This document shows, one piece after another, positions 60,562 to 64,000 of a stretch of DNA of 64,000 nucleotides. The notes under the pieces were generated by a model. That model ran no database searches and was not told where the DNA came from. It worked only from the letters and a program-made list of their open reading frames with translations. Source of the stretch: an uncultured Leptotrichia sp. (GTDB lineage: Bacteria; Fusobacteriota; Fusobacteriia; Fusobacteriales; Leptotrichiaceae); contig CALEXX010000004.1 of NCBI GenBank assembly GCA_937925095.1, positions 42,544 to 106,543 of the forward strand. The letters run 5' to 3'. How positions within the stretch are numbered: the first letter of the stretch is position 1; the number at the start of each line of letters is the position of its first letter. The position numbers were made by a program, and so were the translations under genes.

Positions 60562-62925
60562 TTATATTTCTAAAATTCCATTTACTCTATTTTGAATATT
60601 TTCCAACCAATCTAATTTATTGTTATTTTCATTAATTACATTTTCTAAATTATTATTTTCGTTAGCATACCCTTTTAATTCTTCTAATTTTTCATTCAAT
60701 TTGTTGTCTAGCTTTTCTTTTTCTTTCTTAAAATTTCTTTGAATTTCTCTTATTGTTTCATCTATATATTTTTCTGTTTCTTCTAAAATTTTTACAAAAT
60801 GATTAATTGGTGAACTAAAATATCTTTCAGCAAATTCTTCTCCTTTAACATATTTTATATTTTCATAAATTTCTTCTTCAACATAACTAGGCTCCCAGAA
60901 TTTTAACCAGCCAAAAAAACCACTTTTTTTATGATTTTTTACTGTTTTGGTTCTTCCTGTTGAAACTTCTTTTTCTTTAGCAATACTTTCAAATATTGAG
61001 TTTACATCCATAGAATCTATATCTCCAGAAATAAAGTCCAACGGATCTATTTCAATATTTGCAATTTTGACCTCTTCAGATAATGATTTTAATCTATCTT
61101 TATAATTTTTAACCAAATTATCATGCATATTTTTTATTTTTTGCTCCACGGTTTCTTCTAATTTTATTTGTACTTTATTATCTAAATTTTTAGTTTTTGC
61201 TACAAACTCATTTACTTTAGCCCCAATTTGATAATCTCTAAATTCTTTTCCTTCTTGTCCATATATTGTTTTTTGAATTTCGTCTTGTGCACTTTCAAAA
61301 ATAGGCCTTATACTTTCTTTTATCTCACTACCATTTAGATTTTCTACCTCTTCCAAGAATTTTTTACCATCTTCTGCATCTTTTAATTTATTTTGTATCT
61401 CATCAATAGCTTTGGTTATCTCAGCTTGTTTTTCTCTATTTGATAAAATATCCTTTTTTACATTTTCAAACGATTTTGCACTTTCTAATTTTGAATGAAA
61501 TGTTTCGTAAATATTTTTTATTTTAGCAGTTTTAGAATATTTTTCAACATAAAGTTTTATAGCTTCTTCAATAGAAATTATTCCAGAATGTATTAATGCT
61601 TCTTGTTTCATTCCTTCGGATTTTTCTTTTTTATCTTCACTAGAAATTAACGCCTTTGCTTCTTCTATTTGTTTATCAAGCTTATTTTTCATACTAGGAG
61701 TTGATGGTGAATATTTTTCTAAATGAAATTCTTCATTTTTATTCATTTTTTTTACTCTATTAATAACATCTCTGACATTATCATCCAGTTCATCAAGTTC
61801 ATCTTCAGTGTACCCTACAACTCTATGATTTTCTAAAATAGTTCTTATATCTAGTGCTGTTAAAGCTGAGGCTGGATATACATTAGGATTTTTTATTCCT
61901 TTATCTTCTAGATATTTTTTAACTTTTTCTATAGAATTTTCAACACTATCCTCATCTTTTCTAAAATTGTCTAATTTATTTACAACAAATATATATCTAT
62001 CTTTAGATTGTTTTCCTCCAACTTTCATACTGCTAGCAACTATTTCCAATAAATTACTATCATCATTTACTCCCAGTTGAGTTGCATTTAAAACATATAA
62101 TATTAAAGTTTTTGATGTTTCATTTAAGTTTCTCATTGTCATTCTTTGGTGTTCAGCATCTCTTGAATTATTCGGTCCTGGAGTATCTACAAGTACTAAT
62201 GAAGTATCGTTTGAAGTAACAAAAGGTATATCTCCATTTATTTCTATTCTTGAAACACTCGAATCAGAATTAAATCTTTCCATATCCTCTAATTTTAAAT
62301 TAGCATTACTTATTATAAGATTATTATTCTTGTCAAAGATTTTAGCTTCAAACACCTCTTTGTCTTTATCTGTAATTTCTGTTACTATTGCAGTACATGC
62401 TTCCTGTTTTGCAGGCATTAATTTTTTTCTTAGTAATGCATTTATTAAAGTTGATTTACCTGCACTCATTGTCGCAATTACATTAACAGGGAATTTTTCA
62501 CTTAATGCCATTTCAAAAGAATGTTTTAATGATTTATCATTTAATTCCTGAAAAGGACCATTTTGAATATCATAAAATATTTCTTCAATTGCTTTTTCTT
62601 TATCACATAACTCTTGTACATTTTCATGTTTTATACTAATTTTTACATTTTCTGGAAGAACTTTTCCATTTTCTGTTTCTATTCCTTCTCTTCTTGCAGT
62701 TTCAATAACAAATTCTAGATCTTCATAATCTAAATTAGTTCCTTTAAAAACAATTTCAAACTCTTCCTCTAAAGTATTGCATTCTTCAAATAAAATTTTT
62801 GGAAAACTCTCAATCCATTCCTGAAGTCTTTTATCAATTACATCTAAAGATTTCAATTCCTTATCCTCTAACATAACTTCTGTTTCTACTTTATATGGAT
62901 TATATTTAATATACACTCTTTTCAT
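60562..62925 (-). CDS. Dynamin-like GTPase (large)
   Basis: A 787-residue bacterial dynamin-family GTPase. After a 145-residue N-terminal domain (VYIKYNPYKVETEVMLEDKE) come G1 IATMSAGKSTLINALL (GKS at 156-158), G2 Thr in EACTAIVTEI, G3 LVDTPGPNNSRD (247-250) and G4 VVNKLDNFRKDEDS (316-319). The C-terminal half is long coiled-coil (EKYSKTAKIKNIYETFHSKL, LSNREKQAEITKAIDEIQNK), with an amphipathic region near 640-680 (KKSGFFGWLKFWEPSYVEEE) that may touch membrane. The partner gene encodes a shorter GTPase with the same NKLDNF motif, so a heterodimer as in LeoBC-like pairs is plausible. GGAG precedes the ATG. Confidence 0.88.
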   Translation of the reverse strand: MKRVYIKYNPYKVETEVMLEDKELKSLDVIDKRLQEWIESFPKILFEECNTLEEEFEIVFKGTNLDYEDLEFVIETARREGIETENGKVLPENVKISIKHENVQELCDKEKAIEEIFYDIQNGPFQELNDKSLKHSFEMALSEKFPVNVIATMSAGKSTLINALLRKKLMPAKQEACTAIVTEITDKDKEVFEAKIFDKNNNLIISNANLKLEDMERFNSDSSVSRIEINGDIPFVTSNDTSLVLVDTPGPNNSRDAEHQRMTMRNLNETSKTLILYVLNATQLGVNDDSNLLEIVASSMKVGGKQSKDRYIFVVNKLDNFRKDEDSVENSIEKVKKYLEDKGIKNPNVYPASALTALDIRTILENHRVVGYTEDELDELDDNVRDVINRVKKMNKNEEFHLEKYSPSTPSMKNKLDKQIEEAKALISSEDKKEKSEGMKQEALIHSGIISIEEAIKLYVEKYSKTAKIKNIYETFHSKLESAKSFENVKKDILSNREKQAEITKAIDEIQNKLKDAEDGKKFLEEVENLNGSEIKESIRPIFESAQDEIQKTIYGQEGKEFRDYQIGAKVNEFVAKTKNLDNKVQIKLEETVEQKIKNMHDNLVKNYKDRLKSLSEEVKIANIEIDPLDFISGDIDSMDVNSIFESIAKEKEVSTGRTKTVKNHKKSGFFGWLKFWEPSYVEEEIYENIKYVKGEEFAERYFSSPINHFVKILEETEKYIDETIREIQRNFKKEKEKLDNKLNEKLEELKGYANENNNLENVINENNNKLDWLENIQNRVNGILEI

Positions 62926-62963
62926 TTTATATTCTCTCCTTTTTTTATAATTATTTTATTTTC

Positions 62964-63995
62964 TTACATTTTTGATATTTTATTTTCTAATAAACTAATT
63001 CCAGAATTTTTTAATAACATTTCATATCTATCATTTTCTATCTTATCATTAGTTTTTTCATAATTATAGTATTTTGATAGATTCCAATATTCTTTTTTGA
63101 ATTTTCTAACCAATTCTTCCAACTCTTCGAGAGTATCTTCATCTTGTATTTCATTAAATATTTTTTGTTTAGCTAAATAACCTGCATGTGCAGATACTGG
63201 ACAAATTATAGGATTTTTAAAACCAATTTTTGTTAATTCCTTTTCTACATTTATTATTGTTTCAGCAATTGAATCTTCTCCTTTCTTGAAATTGTCTAAT
63301 TTATTAATTACAAAAATAATATTATCATCTTTTTTATTTTCTAAAATATAATTCAAACAATTGAAATTATCATTACTACTTATATTTTCTGCATTAAATA
63401 CATACAATAAAACATCATAATCTTTTTCTTTTATCTTTTCTTCTGTTATTGTTTTATCATTAGCTCTTAATGAAAAATTTACTCCTGGTGTATCTATAAG
63501 ACATATTTTTTTCTTAAAATTTCTAAAATAACTCGAAACTAATATTTCATTTCTTATATTTTCTTCATTATTTTCTAATAATATTTTTTCTGTTGCGTTT
63601 AGAGAAAGTTCATTATCAAATTCATAAATTCTGTTATCTTCAAATGGTTTATTATAAATATAGTGTAATTTTTCTGTACAAGCTTCATTTGTTACTTTAC
63701 TAATTTTTTTACCTATTAATGCATTGATCAAAGTTGATTTACCAGCACTCATTGTTGCAACAATTAATATTTTTTTATCTTTTTGATTACTAAATTTTTT
63801 ATTTATCTTCCAAAATTTTATATATTTTTTTAACTTATTAAATTCTTGAATATTTTTAGTATCTTCATATAAGACATTAAATAATTCAATAAATTTCTGA
63901 GGATATTTATATATTTTTTTAAATTCTTTTATAATTTCTAATGCTTTTTCTTTATTATGAAAAGAATTTATGAAAAGACAATCACATAATAACAT
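62964..63995 (-). CDS. Dynamin-like GTPase (small), start near window edge
   Basis: A 343-residue P-loop GTPase paralogous to the following gene. G1 is IVATMSAGKSTLINALIG, with EACTEKLHYI after it, G3 LIDTPGVNFSLRAND, and G4 FVINKLDNFKKGEDS. The NKLDNF and ED(S) residues match the larger partner almost exactly. It has a helical N-terminus of ~70 residues and a short helical tail (WNLSKYYNYEKTNDKIEND), with no long coiled coil. The ATG at 63995 is 5 nt from the window edge, so no ribosome site can be seen and the true start may lie outside. The large GTPase starts 38 nt after its stop. It is the first gene seen of the dynamin-HerA-nuclease operon. Confidence 0.85.
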   Translation of the reverse strand: MLLCDCLFINSFHNKEKALEIIKEFKKIYKYPQKFIELFNVLYEDTKNIQEFNKLKKYIKFWKINKKFSNQKDKKILIVATMSAGKSTLINALIGKKISKVTNEACTEKLHYIYNKPFEDNRIYEFDNELSLNATEKILLENNEENIRNEILVSSYFRNFKKKICLIDTPGVNFSLRANDKTITEEKIKEKDYDVLLYVFNAENISSNDNFNCLNYILENKKDDNIIFVINKLDNFKKGEDSIAETIINVEKELTKIGFKNPIICPVSAHAGYLAKQKIFNEIQDEDTLEELEELVRKFKKEYWNLSKYYNYEKTNDKIENDRYEMLLKNSGISLLENKISKM

Positions 63996-64000
63996 ATATT

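Noticed and set aside
1..64000. CRISPR array, Cas genes, tRNAs, rRNAs, insertion sequences or prophage genes
   Set aside because: No regularly spaced repeats, Cas-like HEPN pairs, cloverleaf sequences or transposase/integrase motifs were recognised by eye. A covariance search was not possible here.

Overview
The window looks like a chromosome segment from an AT-rich member of the Fusobacteriota, most likely a Leptotrichia-like organism. This is inference, not a database match. A diderm envelope is implied by a FadL-type outer-membrane porin, an OmpA-family protein and several lipoproteins. It sits beside genes common in low-GC lineages (disA-radA, a DtxR-controlled metal ABC transporter, pervasive AAGGAG ribosome sites). 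Nearly every gene is on the minus strand; the supported plus-strand genes are htpX (23843-24703) and a 19-codon peptide (19367-19426). No rRNA, tRNA, CRISPR array, insertion sequence or prophage was recognised.

1-9.5 kb: a truncated SppA protease, then a run read rsmB, CCA-transferase/Nudix fusion, cysteine desulfurase, YedE transporter and DUF3343 protein (RNA maturation joined to sulfur/selenium handling), then a sucrose-6-phosphate hydrolase and a B3/B4 editing-domain protein. 9.6-18.9 kb: FadL porin, glycogen phosphorylase with a DUF1858 protein, dGTPase, YggT, PgsA and PNPase. 18.9-25.7 kb: a structured intergenic locus with a possible type I toxin, two unknown proteins, DusA, two divergent M48 proteases and an OmpA protein.

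25.9-34.8 kb: two metal-homeostasis operons. One is a DtxR regulator, binding protein, ATPase and two permeases with a palindromic operator. The other is a P1B-type ATPase surrounded by four small membrane or HMA2-like proteins. 34.8-44.3 kb: housekeeping core (DUF1385, disA, radA, coaD, rnc, fabF, acpP, fabD, fabH, rpmF) with readable promoters and terminators.

44.4-64 kb is accessory. It holds a possible permuted papain-like hydrolase, a DUF697 GTPase, a phosphoesterase and an AbiF/Abi_2 HEPN protein preceded by a promoter and a compact terminator-like RNA. It also holds an AAA/PD-(D/E)XK protein, a lipoprotein pair, a second CCA-type nucleotidyltransferase that lacks the flexible-loop segment, and a frameshifted relic.

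The window ends in a tightly spaced operon: two dynamin-like GTPases, a small two-helix membrane protein, a 1081-residue HerA/FtsK-like ATPase with an internal hydrophobic glycine-rich segment, a WHH-type HNH nuclease toxin and a probable immunity protein. That operon, the AbiF-RNA locus and the 19-codon peptide locus are the best candidates for little-described systems.
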